The position numbers and the translations under genes were made by a program. Below are positions 1 to 11,434 of a DNA stretch of 64,000 bases, one piece after another. Position 1 is the first letter of the stretch. Each line of letters begins with the position of its first letter. Origin of the DNA: Chaetomium olivaceum (lineage: Eukaryota > Ascomycota > Sordariomycetes > Sordariales > Chaetomiaceae). The notes below the pieces were generated by a model that was not told the origin of the DNA, ran no database searches, and was given only the letters and a program-made list of their open reading frames with translations. The DNA lies in the NCBI GenBank assembly GCA_039881045.1, contig JAYWVB010000050.1, positions 124,001 through 188,000 on the forward strand. The letters run 5' to 3'.

Positions 1-737
1 CGCATCGCATCCCCTGCTTTGCATGCGCACCTTGCCACACGCCCCCCCCTTGCCGCCCGCAAACCAGAGAAAGGCACCCGCTTTCCCTCGCAACCTCGTA
101 ACCTCACAACCAACCTCTGACTTTCTTCCTCCTGGGACCTGCTTTCCCTCAACACTTGGCATACACTACACTACACACACACAGTTTACACACACAGTAA
201 CTTCTCACTCCGGCAATCCGCGGGGAATGTTGTTTGCTGTTGATCGCCTTCGCTTCAACTTCAGCCTGTGCCTGTCCTGCTCCGAAATCCCCACTACGAA
301 CCTTACGAACCTGACGAACCCGGAACACCTGGAAGCTCTGGCTCCATCCGGCTGAGCCATCTTTTTTTCATCACGACCCGGGCCCAACCACGCAACCCAC
401 CACGCAACAAACACTTTTTTCGAGGGCCGCTCCCGCAGTTCTCACCAACCACGCCCACCCAGCCATCCATCTCGGCTACAACTTTTTTGCGAATGAGCCG
501 TCCCGGCGCCTGGATCCTCTCTCCCTTCCCCCTCTCTTGATCCCGCCCGCCTCTCCGCCGACTTGGCCCTTATTCCCACCAACTTTTCGCAATCATTCCC
601 AAACACCTCCCCCGCACTTACCCCTGTAGTGGGCTTGGTCGTCTCAGCCTCGCCAGGCTGCCCATCCCATATTTACTCCCCTCTTAACCCTGGTTCAACA
701 CCCCCACGGCTCCTCCTGGCAACGCACAACTTCGACC
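1..737. other. upstream region and leader of the C2H2 gene
   Basis: No coding region is supported here. The stretch is pyrimidine-rich on the plus strand (repeated C and CT tracts), as is common in promoters and 5' leaders of filamentous ascomycetes. Short open frames in it have no protein-like composition. It most likely contains the promoter and 5' untranslated region of the zinc-finger gene that follows. Confidence 0.5.
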
Positions 738-818
738 ATGACTACCGCTTTCCGTCCAGTCAATAACCCGCTGCCGGCGGGTGAAGGCGGCCGGAAATCA
801 CCTCACCATCGCCGATGA
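738..818 (+). promoter_or_regulatory. upstream ORF overlapping the start of the C2H2 gene by ATGA
   Basis: An ATG at 738 in good context (gaccATG) opens a 26-codon frame that stops with the TGA at 816-818. This overlaps the ATG of the next gene at 815-817. It could be a real uORF with termination-reinitiation. It could equally be the true N-terminus of the transcription factor, cut off by a missing base: a one-base deletion between 738 and 815 would join the two frames, and such deletions are frequent in this window. Confidence 0.45.
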
Positions 819-2903
819 CGCCACGACCAACTACGGCCCCGACGCCACAAAGTTCGAAGCCTCTTGACGAGGCCACGACGCCAACTCGCGCGAGCTTCGG
901 CGCCGGCACGCTGGCATCCCAGAAACCCCTCCCGACGTCACCGTTTCCCGAGTCGGTACAAGTACCCGAGTCTGCCCCAACGCCTCCCAAAAGGGAACAC
1001 TCGCAACATTCGAGGACGTCGAAGGATTCGGACGATGTGGATATGGATGACTCGGATGGCGAGGGGCATGCTGGCGATGACGGAGCTGGTTCTGATGACG
1101 AGAGCGTCAATGGAGATGGAACAAAATCCAAGAAGAAGAAGTCGCAGCGATTTTATTGCACCGATTATCCACCTTGCAACCTCAGCTTCACCAGAAGCGA
1201 GCACTTGGCCCGCCATATCAGGTGAGACCCCACGCTTAGCATGTCACCCGAAACCTGTCACTGACCATGGCCCGTGTTCCAGGAAACACACCGGCGAGCG
1301 CCCATTCCAATGTCATTGTTCCCGACGCTTCTCGCGTCTCGACAACTTGAGACAGCACGCCCAGACCGTACACGTGAACGAAGATATTCCGATCGATTCC
1401 CTCGCCGCTACCGGGACCCGATTCCAAAGGCAGATTAGGACAGATAGAGTGCGGCCCTCTGGCAGGGCTCGAGCTTCAACGGCGGGCAGTGTTGGGCCCG
1501 CCGGTCGTGGGCATTCCAAGTCGCTGTCCACATCGAGCATCACAAGCGTGAGCTCGATAGCCTCCGGTTACAGCGTGAGCGACACCCGCCGCCGGCCTCC
1601 GCCGCTTGTCATGGCAGACCCCCGATCCCGGATGTCGCTCGAGTCGTATCGTGGCCCCGATGGCCAGTATTACAGACCACCCTCCCCAGGTGATTTCAGC
1701 ACACCCACTTCCTCTACTTTCTCGACTGGGCAGAATAGCCCTCGGTGGGGGTCCGTCATGTCACCTGGTACCCCTCACTCCCGATCGCACAGCATGTACG
1801 CTGGGTCGAGAACCCCGGGCCGCCGGCTGAGTGTCCCCTCTAGCAACAACCCGTTCCAGTCGCCCCATGGCCCGGGCGTCAGGGTTCCGGGTTTTGGCCA
1901 TTCAGCCCTCAACTCGTCCAACGCAGGCGTGCTCTCGCCATCACAAAACACTCTGTTGGCATCGCCAACCTCATCCACGTCAACTTGGTCAAGGAGGGAC
2001 TCGACGTCGTCGGCTGCCGATGAAGCATGGCGCAGACGCACCTGGCACCCGGATACACGCGACTATAACGGTGCAAGCAGGTTAAGTCAGGTTATTACTC
2101 CGTCCCAGTTCCCGCCCGATACCGTCACCGTACCCGCGACGGGCCCGCCGATCCAGCAACAACCAATGCGCCTTCCTGGAATCGAGTCCTTTGACGAGAT
2201 TCGGCGACTTCCACCGCCGGCTCGTAACCCTTCCCCGATGATGATCGACTCAGAAGCGTCGAGGCGGTTTCCGCAGTACCAAACAGCCGAGCCGGCTGCA
2301 GAGACCCAACGGGGACACGGTCCGCAATGGGATGCGAACCTGAATCGCGGGCTGAACCGGTTGGAGATCAACACGCCGCCCAGAGATAGCGCAGGAACTT
2401 GGGCGAGCGAGGCGAACCAAGCCCTCTCTGCCCGGGCCGAACAGGCTCGAGTTAGGTTTGAGCCCGAGGTCAAACTCGAGCCACAACCCTCTCCGCGGCC
2501 GCCTGTAGGCCCCCCATTTATGACCCCGGTTCGACATCAACACACCATGTCCGCGCCAGCCTTCAACACCCCTCGCGAATCGAGGCGCCACGGCTGGTAC
2601 AACGGGCCGGTCACCGTCCACCCTGCTGGGGAAACCATCCACGAAGGCCGACCCCACGTTGACCGAATCGTGCATCCAAACATTAGCTCGTTCCGGCCCT
2701 TCCCGGCTCGCGAAGACGAGCCTTACACGTATGGAAAACAACCAGGTGGTTCGGCCGAACGAATGGAAAGGACCGAGCGGATCGACCGGATGGAACAAAT
2801 TCCCGAGCGGCCGCCGAACCAGGCAGGTGATCCTGATCAACTTAAGCGCCTCGAAGCCCTAGTGGCTGTTGCAGCTAGCCATGGCTCGGTGGCTACCTAC
2901 TAA
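815..2903 (+). CDS. C2H2 zinc-finger transcription factor (Rsv1/Rgm1-like finger pair)
   Basis: Two exons, 815-1221 and 1283-2903, with a 61-base GTGAG...CAG intron inside finger 1; the product is 675 residues. Two tandem C2H2 fingers lie at about residues 113-166. Finger 1 is C115-x5-C121-x12-H134-x3-H138 and finger 2 has an unusual C-x-C pair, C146-x-C148-x12-H161-x4-H166, joined by the HTGERPF linker. A basic KSKKKKS stretch just before the fingers is a likely nuclear localisation signal, preceded by an acidic D/E/S-rich region. The remaining ~500 residues are Ser/Pro/Arg-rich and probably disordered. The finger pair resembles yeast Rsv1/Rgm1-type stress and starvation regulators; the target genes are unknown. 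The N-terminus may be longer (see the ATG at 738). Confidence 0.85.
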
Positions 2904-4788
2904 CATACCCTCTTTCCACCACGGAAAGTCAACCTTCTGGCGTTCAAAGCATTCGGTTATTTTCTTTTTTTTCCCCAACATACACTCGCGGGTACACAAC
3001 ACGACCACTCGCTTCGCATATGATAGATACCACTTCGAGCCTCAACGTTCTTTGCATATCTTGGATAGGGATGGGAGGCAATATTCCTGGTCGGAGTTGA
3101 ACTAGACCGGTTCGTTTTGTTTTTTTTCCTTGGGATATCCATCTTATGACTCTCTTTCCATTCTATCACGACGAAACGACAAACGGTTCCAGACCATGGG
3201 TATACCCACTCTCAATTTGGCTCGGGCGGCTCTCAATGATTTAGGCAGTTTGGGAACGGGGTTCTGGGTCTTGCATTTTCGGGTTATTTTTCAAGGGTTT
3301 TTGGGCTAGGATATGGCGGCATGATTTTGTGATAGCGGCGAAAGAGTAGTATGGTAACAAAGGCCGCAAGGTGACTCGCTTTCATCCGCGAACTCGGCGA
3401 ATTTGGACTCGCAAGGTTGTTTTGATGACGGATGGGCGGACGGGCGGACGGGGTGGATGCATGTGATGAGATGGGATGGGTTTTGGTAGATACCCCTGGG
3501 AAGGCTGGCAGGAAGGAAAGGGACCGAAACACTCTTCTCTCGCTGAGCGTCATGTTAGTTCACCACTCTTGACTGCTACTACCAATTCTGGCGTTTTGGT
3601 TAATAAGTGGAGAATATATTTAACTTTGGCAACATGGTCATGCATTGTTTGTGTTGTGTGTTGTGTGTTGTGTTTTGATCGATCCCATCTCATCTATCCC
3701 AGATACCCACGCCACGCCCTTCCAAAACTAGGACAGCACTTGGTCCAAACCGACGCAGGATTGGAGCTAATGATGAGCGAACCATCTAGTCCGACCCCCA
3801 GCGCCGTCGTGGGTCTGGAGCGGGACAATATAAGGGGCTATGGTGTGCATTATATGGATGTGAGCAAGCCCGCAAGCACACATTCGGACGGACCATCATT
3901 AAAGAACATCTGATAAATGGAAGTGGAAGGGCAAGGGGCCAGAACACTGGCGTCGGTGGTTACTCGGACACTCAGATGTCTGAATTGGCTCCCTAAGCAA
4001 CAAACAAGCCACGAGTTTACTTGTCTCGATCGAGGAAACAAACGCTCAGGTGTTTGCTATATTTTACTCCATAATATGATCCAGCCGCCCCTTCTGTATG
4101 ATGACAAGGTAGAGGGGTAGCAGGGCGGGATGTGACGAGATGACTGCTAGTCGTTGAGCGGGCGTTAATGGGCGAGGGGAGGAGGCACGTTGGGACGCGG
4201 AGGTACGAGTGGGATGGGGAGGGGGGATGGTTATCTTCAATGGTGTCCGTCGACAACAATATAGCGGATCCAGCTTATTTGCTGTTGCATTGCCTGAATT
4301 ACAATAATCTATGGTGTCGTATGGATGTTATGTACGCTAGTTATCAGGTAATTGTGCATGTGTATGATATCCAAAAATCCGCGCCGGTGCCCTATCTTCA
4401 AGGTGTTGGGTGGTTGTTTCGGAGTGTTGGTCGTTACGGTACATGAGGCATTCTCCAGATCATGTTACCTTTTACAGAGAGTCTGACTGGATGTGCCCTC
4501 GCTATGTTTGATCCTCGGCATTGTCGCGAGTGATGCCGGTGTCCGCTCGATGGAGGCTTGCTGTTGGGTCCGTGGTCCCAGTTCCCCGCACCCTCGGTAT
4601 GTATTCGGGCGTAGTAAGATGTGTTTATCAACCGGCCGGGTAGCGGCACTAGTTGTCCCCGTCCAGGCCGAGGTCTTTGGAACTGGCGGGGTCATCAACT
4701 GCACTGCTAGGTTCCTGACTGGGCAGTCAGACACTGCCCGAGTTTGCCCGAGTCGAGAGTATCTGTCTGGTTGTTATCCACCACCAAC
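2904..4788. other. intergenic, tail-to-tail
   Basis: About 1.9 kb between the 3' ends of the C2H2 gene and the DUF2434 gene. It holds the 3' untranslated regions of both, T-rich tracts near 2960-3130 and no frame with protein-like composition. A TGTGTTGTGTGT microsatellite-like stretch lies near 3645-3680. I see no gene. Confidence 0.5.
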
Positions 4789-6527
4789 TCAGACATCCAG
4801 CATGCTCCTAATCTGCTGTGGTGGCTGGTTGGTCGACGTGGTTGACTGGCTACTCAGGCTCCGCGCTACGTTGGGGGCCTGAGAGTTGGGGGTTGGGTGT
4901 GCGTCCCCGACGGTATCCGTGTAAGATGGCGGCGGTGGCCCATCCATCATCAACTCGGCGCGTCGTCGGGCAGTGGTGGCAGCAGCGCCTTGCGCGGCCT
5001 CGGGGAACAGTAAGCCGGCAGCAAGCTCCGCGGTACGCTCTTGCCGCCTCCTGTCGGATCTCCCTGTGTACGGCTCGACGGGTGGGCTGGTCACCAGGGG
5101 GGAGACGGGTGGTGGCGGCGATACGGGTGTCATCTCCACGGGCTCGTTAGACCCTTCAGTACGGGCGTTGCCACCGGCTTGCCCTACCGCCTTTGCCCCG
5201 TGAATCTCGCGGACATTACGCATCAAGGTCTCGCGCATGCTCTCGTTGGGGTCCATGTACTCGCCATTGATGCGTTGCCACCACGACGGCTTGTAAACAA
5301 TACCCATCTCGCGGTTGAGTGCTTGGGTACGTACGCGGCGCTGGCGTTGAAGCTCGCGGTCTTCATTGGGGTTTAGCAGGCCAAAGATAGCTTGTATCCA
5401 GACGATGAGAAGCGAAGGGGTGTAGCCACCCGCGTAGATGGCTGCGTTGAGACCGCCGACCTTGAGAGGACTGTAGTCAAAGTAGAAGGCCACCAAGCCT
5501 TGGTATGCAATGACCGCGGCCGCTAGGGGCATGATGAGGGCGAAACGGAGCGGGGTGTATCGGACGAAGCCTATGATGCGGTTGAAGATGCCCCGGTTGC
5601 GCGGGCAGTAGTACTTGATCGAGTGTCGCAGCGAGAAGGCGGTTATCAACCAGCAGACGGCCAGCAGGAAAGCACCGGCCTTGAAACGTGCGTCGGTGGC
5701 GGTGGGTGCCGCTTCGTCGATCGTCTGTTGGGCGTAGCGCTGATGCTGGATGGCCGTCCAGTTCCGGGGTACGATCATGAAGAAGTTCTACACCACGTTC
5801 AATCAGTTGCAGCCCTCGAAAGCAAGGCAGTTCAAATGGTGGGGGAACGTACCAGCCAGAGGAAGAGATAAGCAAGCAATGGCAAATAGAACTCGACTCG
5901 GGACCGCCTATCGCCGTCTCGCAGTGAAAAGGGATCGGGATCGATAAACTGTCGCTCCATCCAGCTCCCCCAATGGCGCACAGCCTCCCAGACAATGGCA
6001 ACGGCGCCAATTTGCATTAGGTACCAGAAGAAACTTGTCAGGATAATTGGCAGTTCGGGCAGAAAGTAACGGTCGACATCCACAGAGACGAGCAGACTGA
6101 TCATAGCAGTTGCGCACACGAAGGAGGCCCAGTACCACTGCCACCTCCTCCCAATAGGATAGAAGCGCTTCTCGGCGGGGAGATGGAGCTTTCCGTGCTT
6201 ATTGAGACAGACGAGGGTCATGACGAGGGCGATGCCGAACAAGACAGCATAGGCGATGGCGACACCGCCGCGCACGGCGATGCGTTCGGTGGGCGACCAG
6301 CACCATGTTGCATTGAGGAAGGTGCCGTTCGGAAGAAGGTATGCTGGCGCGTAGTGGGCAAAGGTCAAGAGACACCACGAGCCATTGGACAAGGAGCCGT
6401 TGGAGTAGAGGGTGTAGTTCCAGTGGTCGAGAGTGGTGAGGTTCAAGTGGACATTGTTGATTAGGGTGTCGGTTGCGTTGTCGCCCGGGGGGAAGGAGAG
6501 GGCTGCGCGGGCCTGTAACAACGCCAT
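4789..6527 (-). CDS. DUF2434 family multi-pass membrane protein
   Basis: Two exons on the minus strand (6527-5853 and 5787-4789) with a 65-base GTACGT...TAG intron; 557 residues. The start is set at the ATG giving MALLQARAAL, because the longer upstream frame is Arg/Ser-rich and unlike the family. An extracytoplasmic N-terminal segment carries at least seven N-x-S/T sites, followed by several hydrophobic membrane segments and a conserved NFFMIVPRNW block just after the intron. The last ~200 residues are a Pro/Ser/Thr-rich cytosolic tail with PPSY, a PPxY-type motif that could bind a Nedd4/Rsp5-type ubiquitin ligase WW domain (inference). The family (PF10361) is fungus-specific and of unknown function. 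Confidence 0.8.
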
Positions 6528-7421
6528 GTTTGGGAGGGCGAGTCGCGAGAACAATGGTGAAACAAAAACAGCGAATCCAGGGAACCGTCGGTCGAGGGAT
6601 CGGTCGAGGGCTCGGGAATCGAGGGATCGAAGAAGTCTCGAGCCGTCTGTCGCAATTGCACTGGCCTTGGCCGTCGCGACCACGTTAGCACATGGTGGGC
6701 GTCGGGGGACGGGCCAGGCTTTCAGTCCGAGGGGTCAAGACTCGGGCAAGTCGGGAAAAGCCGTGGCTGGTGCAATTGGTGATTCGTTTGGATCGCGGTG
6801 ATGTGCGCTGATGCGTCTCCGTTGCTTCCGGTAAGTGAGTGAGAAAGTTTAATCACTCATCTGAAGTGGGGACATGGCGAGTTTCCCGAGATTCTTGGAG
6901 AAAAGAAAACACACTGTGCTATTCCCACGCATATCTTACGAATTGAATTACGATGAATCCTACGGGAATATTACTATTGTTACTTCCGAGTTCCTCTTCC
7001 GGTATATAAAATGCAACCACGGAAGTCCTCGGTCCTGATCGAAGGAAAAGCACCAGGTCGTGTTGTTGCCCCCACAGCAGAAGCCAATTTGGAAGTAAAG
7101 TTCAAGTTGCACAACAACTGGAACCCACACAGTGATGACCTCACTGGCCGCAGCACCAGCAACAGGCCAGGCCTCCCTAACTCGCTAGGTACATGTAAGG
7201 TACCTAGTAGCTCGCGGAGGAGCGGATGCCGAGCTGCAGGTGAAAACCCCCACTGAAAACCGCGGAGCTCATGCCAGGCGAGCCAGGGTCGCGTCCCGAC
7301 GATTTGGCCTTTGCGGGCCTTGGCATCACCGCGACACACCCACCACACCACAAAGTACCCGACACTACGCCGCACATCACCGCCGCCACCAAAGTAAACA
7401 AACCCCACTCATTACAATACA
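6528..7421. other. divergent promoter region, DUF2434 / cog5
   Basis: About 0.9 kb between two divergent genes, so it should hold both promoters. The part next to the DUF2434 start has direct repeats of a tcggtcgaggg-type sequence (6588-6612). An imperfect GGTACC palindrome sits at 7185-7207. No gene is visible. Confidence 0.5.
7185..7207. repeat. imperfect palindrome of the dispersed GGTACCTA element
   Basis: Two inverted copies of ctaggtac face each other across a short ATG-containing spacer. The same core recurs in many intergenic spacers of this window (for example 27636, 40236, 61647 and 62805). Confidence 0.5.
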
Positions 7422-8892
7422 ATGAGCAGCGCTCCAATAACCCCGACAGGCCCCGCGGCCAACGACCCCTCCGAGCCCTCCTACATCGACTACGAAGCCT
7501 TCCTCGACCCCTCCTTCACACCCTCCTCCTTCGCCAACACCCTCGTGCTCGCCACCAACAACGCCGCCGACACCCCACTCGACCTCTCCACGCCCCTCCG
7601 CGAGTGCTCTTCGACATCCAAGAAATCGACTCGCACATCGACCAACTGACCACCCGCTCCGCCCTGCCCCTTCTCACACACACCTCCACGCACGCCCAGG
7701 CCTCGGCGCGCATCCTCGCCTCCCTCGCCGCCCAAATCGCTGCCCTCAACGCCAGCCATGCCCAGCTCACCCGCGAAGTCGCCCTCAAGCACGCCGAGGC
7801 CGACCAGGTGCGCGCCGTCGCCGCCCGCCTGTGGGACGCCCTGCGCCTGGCCCGCGCCGTCGCCCGCGCCCTGCAGCTGGGCCGCCAGCTCGAGGCGCAG
7901 TATGCCGAGCTGACGGGGGTGGCGTCGGCGGCGGCGAGGACGAGCTCGGCGGGTTTGAGGGGGAGGGAGGATTATAGGGCGCTGGTGCGCTGCGCGCATA
8001 CGTTGCTGGGGCTGGGCGGGTTGTTTGCCGGGGTCGGCGTGGTGGGTGCCGAGGGGTATGGGTTGGAGAAGGTGGCCGTGGTGAAGGGGTTGAGGGAGGG
8101 GGTGGTGGCGCCGGTGGAGAGGGCGGTGCGAGAGACGGCGGAGAGGGTGGTGAGGGAGTTCTCGATGGGGAGCGCGAGTGGTGGTGCCGCGACGTATGCG
8201 CAGTCGGAGGAGGTCAGGACGAGGACGGTTGCTGCGCTGACCGCGCTGTATTTGTTGACGCCGCCGCCGCCGCCACCACCATCATCGTCGTCGCTGCCGG
8301 GGTCGGGGTCAGGTTCGGGGAAGGGGGCGGGGGAACGGTGGACGCCGACGTTGATGCTGCAGGCGCTGGAGGTCTATTTGAGGTCCGCGTTGCAGAGCAG
8401 CATCGCGGGCTTGTCGCGGGCGCTGGCGACGCTGCCCAGCCTGGATAGGACACTGGCTGAGGTTAGCGCGCGGTGTCAGAATGTGGTGGCGTTGGAAGCT
8501 GTGCTGGAGGGGACTAAGGCGCCTGTGCATCCGTTATTGCAGGGGAAGCACGCGGAGCAGGCGGGCGGGAATCTGCTACAGCCGTTGCTGGCGTATCTGG
8601 AAACGGGGTCGTTGGCGAGTTATTTCTGGCGGACTATGGCTGGGAGCATGGGGCCGAGGGTGCAGGAGATCATGTCGAAAGGGGGAGTCTCTGCCCGGAC
8701 GCTCAAGACAAATCGACAGAGCGTGGGCGAGGCCATAAAGGACTGTGTCGCCCGGGGGAGTCAGCTGCCGAGTGCGGTTGCTGCGGCCGCGAAGGGTCAA
8801 GGGAGGGGCAGCGAGGTAGACTCTGGCGGGAAACACTGGAGAGGGAGGTGGCTGTGATGGTGGGAAGTATTGTCAACAATCTGGGGAGGTGA
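7422..8892 (+). CDS. cog5: conserved oligomeric Golgi complex subunit 5 (frame broken twice)
   Basis: Cog5 is a subunit of the eight-protein COG tether that receives retrograde vesicles at the Golgi. The N-terminus (SYIDYEAFLDPSFTPSSFAN) and the following VLFDIQEIDSHIDQL coiled-coil segment are typical of fungal Cog5. The gene has no introns but is not open. It reads in one frame from 7422 to about 7598, then one frame back from about 7601 (RVLFDIQEID). A second shift near 8800-8826 is needed to reach a family-like end (REVAVMVGSIVNNLGR, stop at 8892); without it the frame stops at 8857. With both missing bases the product is 490 residues. The first break is clear and the second rests on family resemblance. 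The central part is Ala/Arg-rich with a Pro/Ser stretch near 8263-8320. Confidence 0.8.
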
Positions 8893-9742
8893 TACAAAAA
8901 TACGCTGGGTTCCGTGGTCAAAGACGCCAGCGTCTCCTCAATAGAAGAAAAGGGGCGCTGGAATAATCACAATTTCGAGGCAAGCTTCATTCTTAAACTC
9001 TCCATATTTGTCAGTGTTCTTCGGTTGACAGCCCAACATCATCTCAGCCATCCATTACCCTGGGACACACGATCTAAATCGGAGGTCACTTCTTGAAATC
9101 CCATACGCCTCACTCATATATCACGGCATCGCCCAGGTTGCCAACACCGCAAACCATATTTCCGTGTTGTCAGGGTCCATCGAGCCGATGAGAGACGGAT
9201 GCAACCTCCTTCTTCTCTTATCCCACTCTCCCCGCATCCCCGCTTGTTATCTGCCGACCTACCGAGCCCAGGTGTGTTCGGCCCCCAATCCCCAACTCTT
9301 CCCCGCATTTAGCAGATCAGAGAATCGCAAGAATGCACTGCCCCACGAACTGGACGTTATTCAAGTGGTGGGGTTGACGGCAATAAATCAAAGGCCCCGA
9401 TGGTGACCCTGCGAGCCTGCATAACCAACAGAAGGCTATCGTCTGACCTGCATATGGACCTGCCGCACACTCATAATCACAACCGAACCACAAACCCATG
9501 GACCAGTTTGTCACGGCCGCCTTGGCCCGAATAAATGCGGGGGGAGGGGGGGGGACCAGGAGCCGATATGTGTCGGTACGGACCCCAACGGCCAGGGGGG
9601 ATATTGTCATAAGAAATAAGAATGCCTGAGGTCGTGGCTCGCGACCCCTAATTGTTCTTGTTCTCGAGTTAATCAATAACCTCCAACCCAGCACCAACCT
9701 CACCACTCGGGTAACCACAACAACAACCACAACCATATCACC
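8893..9742. other. intergenic upstream of the FAD monooxygenase
   Basis: About 0.85 kb with no supported gene. A very G-rich run lies at 9539-9553, and CAACAACCA-type repeats immediately precede the monooxygenase start and are probably 5' leader. Confidence 0.5.
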
Positions 9743-11290
9743 ATGGCCGACCCAGCCCCCAAACGCCCCTTCTCCAAAGTCAGCCAGCCCCCCTAACCAC
9801 CCACTCCCTAATTGACTCCCAGCCCCCTCTCCCACCCACCAACCCACCAACCCCCTAACCCAACCCCCTTAACCACCCCTTCCTAACTCTCCAAAAACCA
9901 CAGGTCCTCATAGTCGGCGCCGGCCCCTCAGGCCTACTCCTCGCGCTACTCCTCGCCAAGCACGGCATCGGCGTGCACGTGCTCGAAGCCGCAGCCGACC
10001 TAGACCCGCGGCCGCGCGCGGCGCACTACGGCGGGCCCGCCATCCCAGACTTTGAGCGGGCCGGGATTGCCGACGCGATCCGGCAGCGCGGGATCGTGAT
10101 CAGTACCATGTGCTGGCGGTATCCGGCGGACGATGCGGAGGGGCGGGGCGGGGAGACGATGGCCGGGTTTGATATGCGTGGCGTGTTGGAGGGCGTGCAG
10201 GGGTGGGGGCAGCGGGGACTTGAGGACGCATTGTCTTGTGCTGCAGGAGTTGGATCGCTTGATGCTGGAGGAGGTGGAGGGCAAGTATGGCGGGGTGGTG
10301 GAGTGGGGGAGGAAGGTGGTGGGTGTTGGGCAGGATGCCGAGGGGGCGTGGTGTGAGGTCGAGGTGCAAGTGGAGGGGGAGCCTGAGGGGAGGAGGGAGG
10401 TGGTTAGAGGGGATTATGTGGTGGGCTGTGATGGGGCGAATAGCGCGGTGAGGAAGTCGTTGTTTGGGGACCAGTTTCCGGGGTTTACGTGGGATGCGCA
10501 GATTATTGCGACGAATGTGAGTTCTGCTGTGGATGGGGGTGGTTAGGATGGGATGGGAGGATGCTAACCGTGGCAGACGTACTATCCCTTCGCGGAGAAG
10601 TTTGGGTGGCACGACGCGAACTTTATCGTTCACCCAGAACATTTCTTTGTAAGGCCCCCTTATTCCTTACTAAACCCCTCTAGCCCACCCGGCTAACAAC
10701 TCCAGATGGCCGCCAGAATCACCCGCGACGGCCTCTACCGCATCACCTACGGCGAGACCCCCGGGCTCACCACCGAAGAGTACCTGGCCCGCCAGCCCTG
10801 GAAGTTCGAGACCATCCTCCCCGGCCACCCAAAGCCCGACGAGTACAAAATGATCAGCATCTCGCCCTACCGCATGCACCAGCGGTGCGCCCCCAAGTTC
10901 CGCGTCGGCCGGGTGCTGCTGGTCGCCGACGCGGCCCACCTCTGCAACCCCTGGGGCGGGCTCGGCATCACAGGCGGGTTTGTCGACGTCGGAGGCCTGT
11001 ACGACTGTCTGGCGGGGATTTGGGACGGAAAAGCGGACGACTCGATTCTGGACCTATACTCGGAGAAGAGGATCGAGAAGTGGAAGACCATCATCGACCC
11101 GATCTCGCAGGAAAACTTCAGGCGCGTGTCGGACAAGGATCCGGCGACGAGATTCGAGAGGGACGAGTTTATGCAGTTGCTGAAGAAGGGCGAGAGTGAT
11201 GAGCCGTTCTTGAAGGAGCTGTTGATGGCGCCGATGGATGTGCGGTACGACTTTACGCAGCATTATAATGATGCGGCGAAGAAACAATGA
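9743..11290 (+). CDS. FAD-dependent group A monooxygenase (PF01494, UbiH-like)
   Basis: Exons 9743-9778, 9904-10516, 10577-10648 and 10706-11290. The last two introns have CTAAC branch sites; the first uses a weak GTCAGC donor. All three hallmarks of the family are present: the N-terminal FAD-binding VLIVGAGPSG, the DG motif VGCDGANSAVRK, and the ribityl-binding segment VLLVADAAHLCNPWGGLGITGG (Ala replaces the usual Gly of GDAAH). Such enzymes hydroxylate or epoxidise aromatic or polyketide substrates with NAD(P)H and oxygen; the substrate here is unknown. Between about 10166 and 10213 the frame shifts. Either one G is extra in a G-rich stretch (434 residues) or there is a 46-base intron from GTTTGA to GGCAG (419 residues) with no visible branch site. 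No biosynthetic partner lies adjacent. Confidence 0.8.
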
Positions 11291-11434
11291 GGAAGGGTCA
11301 TGAACCCTTGTTTAACAGACCATGTTAGATCCTGTAGTTCCTGATTATGACCTCTTGCGCCAGAAACCATCTAATTAACCAAAGCCATTATCATGCAAAT
11401 GAACCCCATGAAACTCGCCGTGTATTATCCCTCA

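Noticed and set aside
4818..5376. plus-strand frames opposite the DUF2434 gene
   Set aside because: Antisense shadows of the well-supported minus-strand exon.
9973..10356. monooxygenase segment as an independent short gene ending at 10356
   Set aside because: The FAD-binding start lies upstream and the DG motif downstream in a neighbouring frame; it is one interrupted gene.
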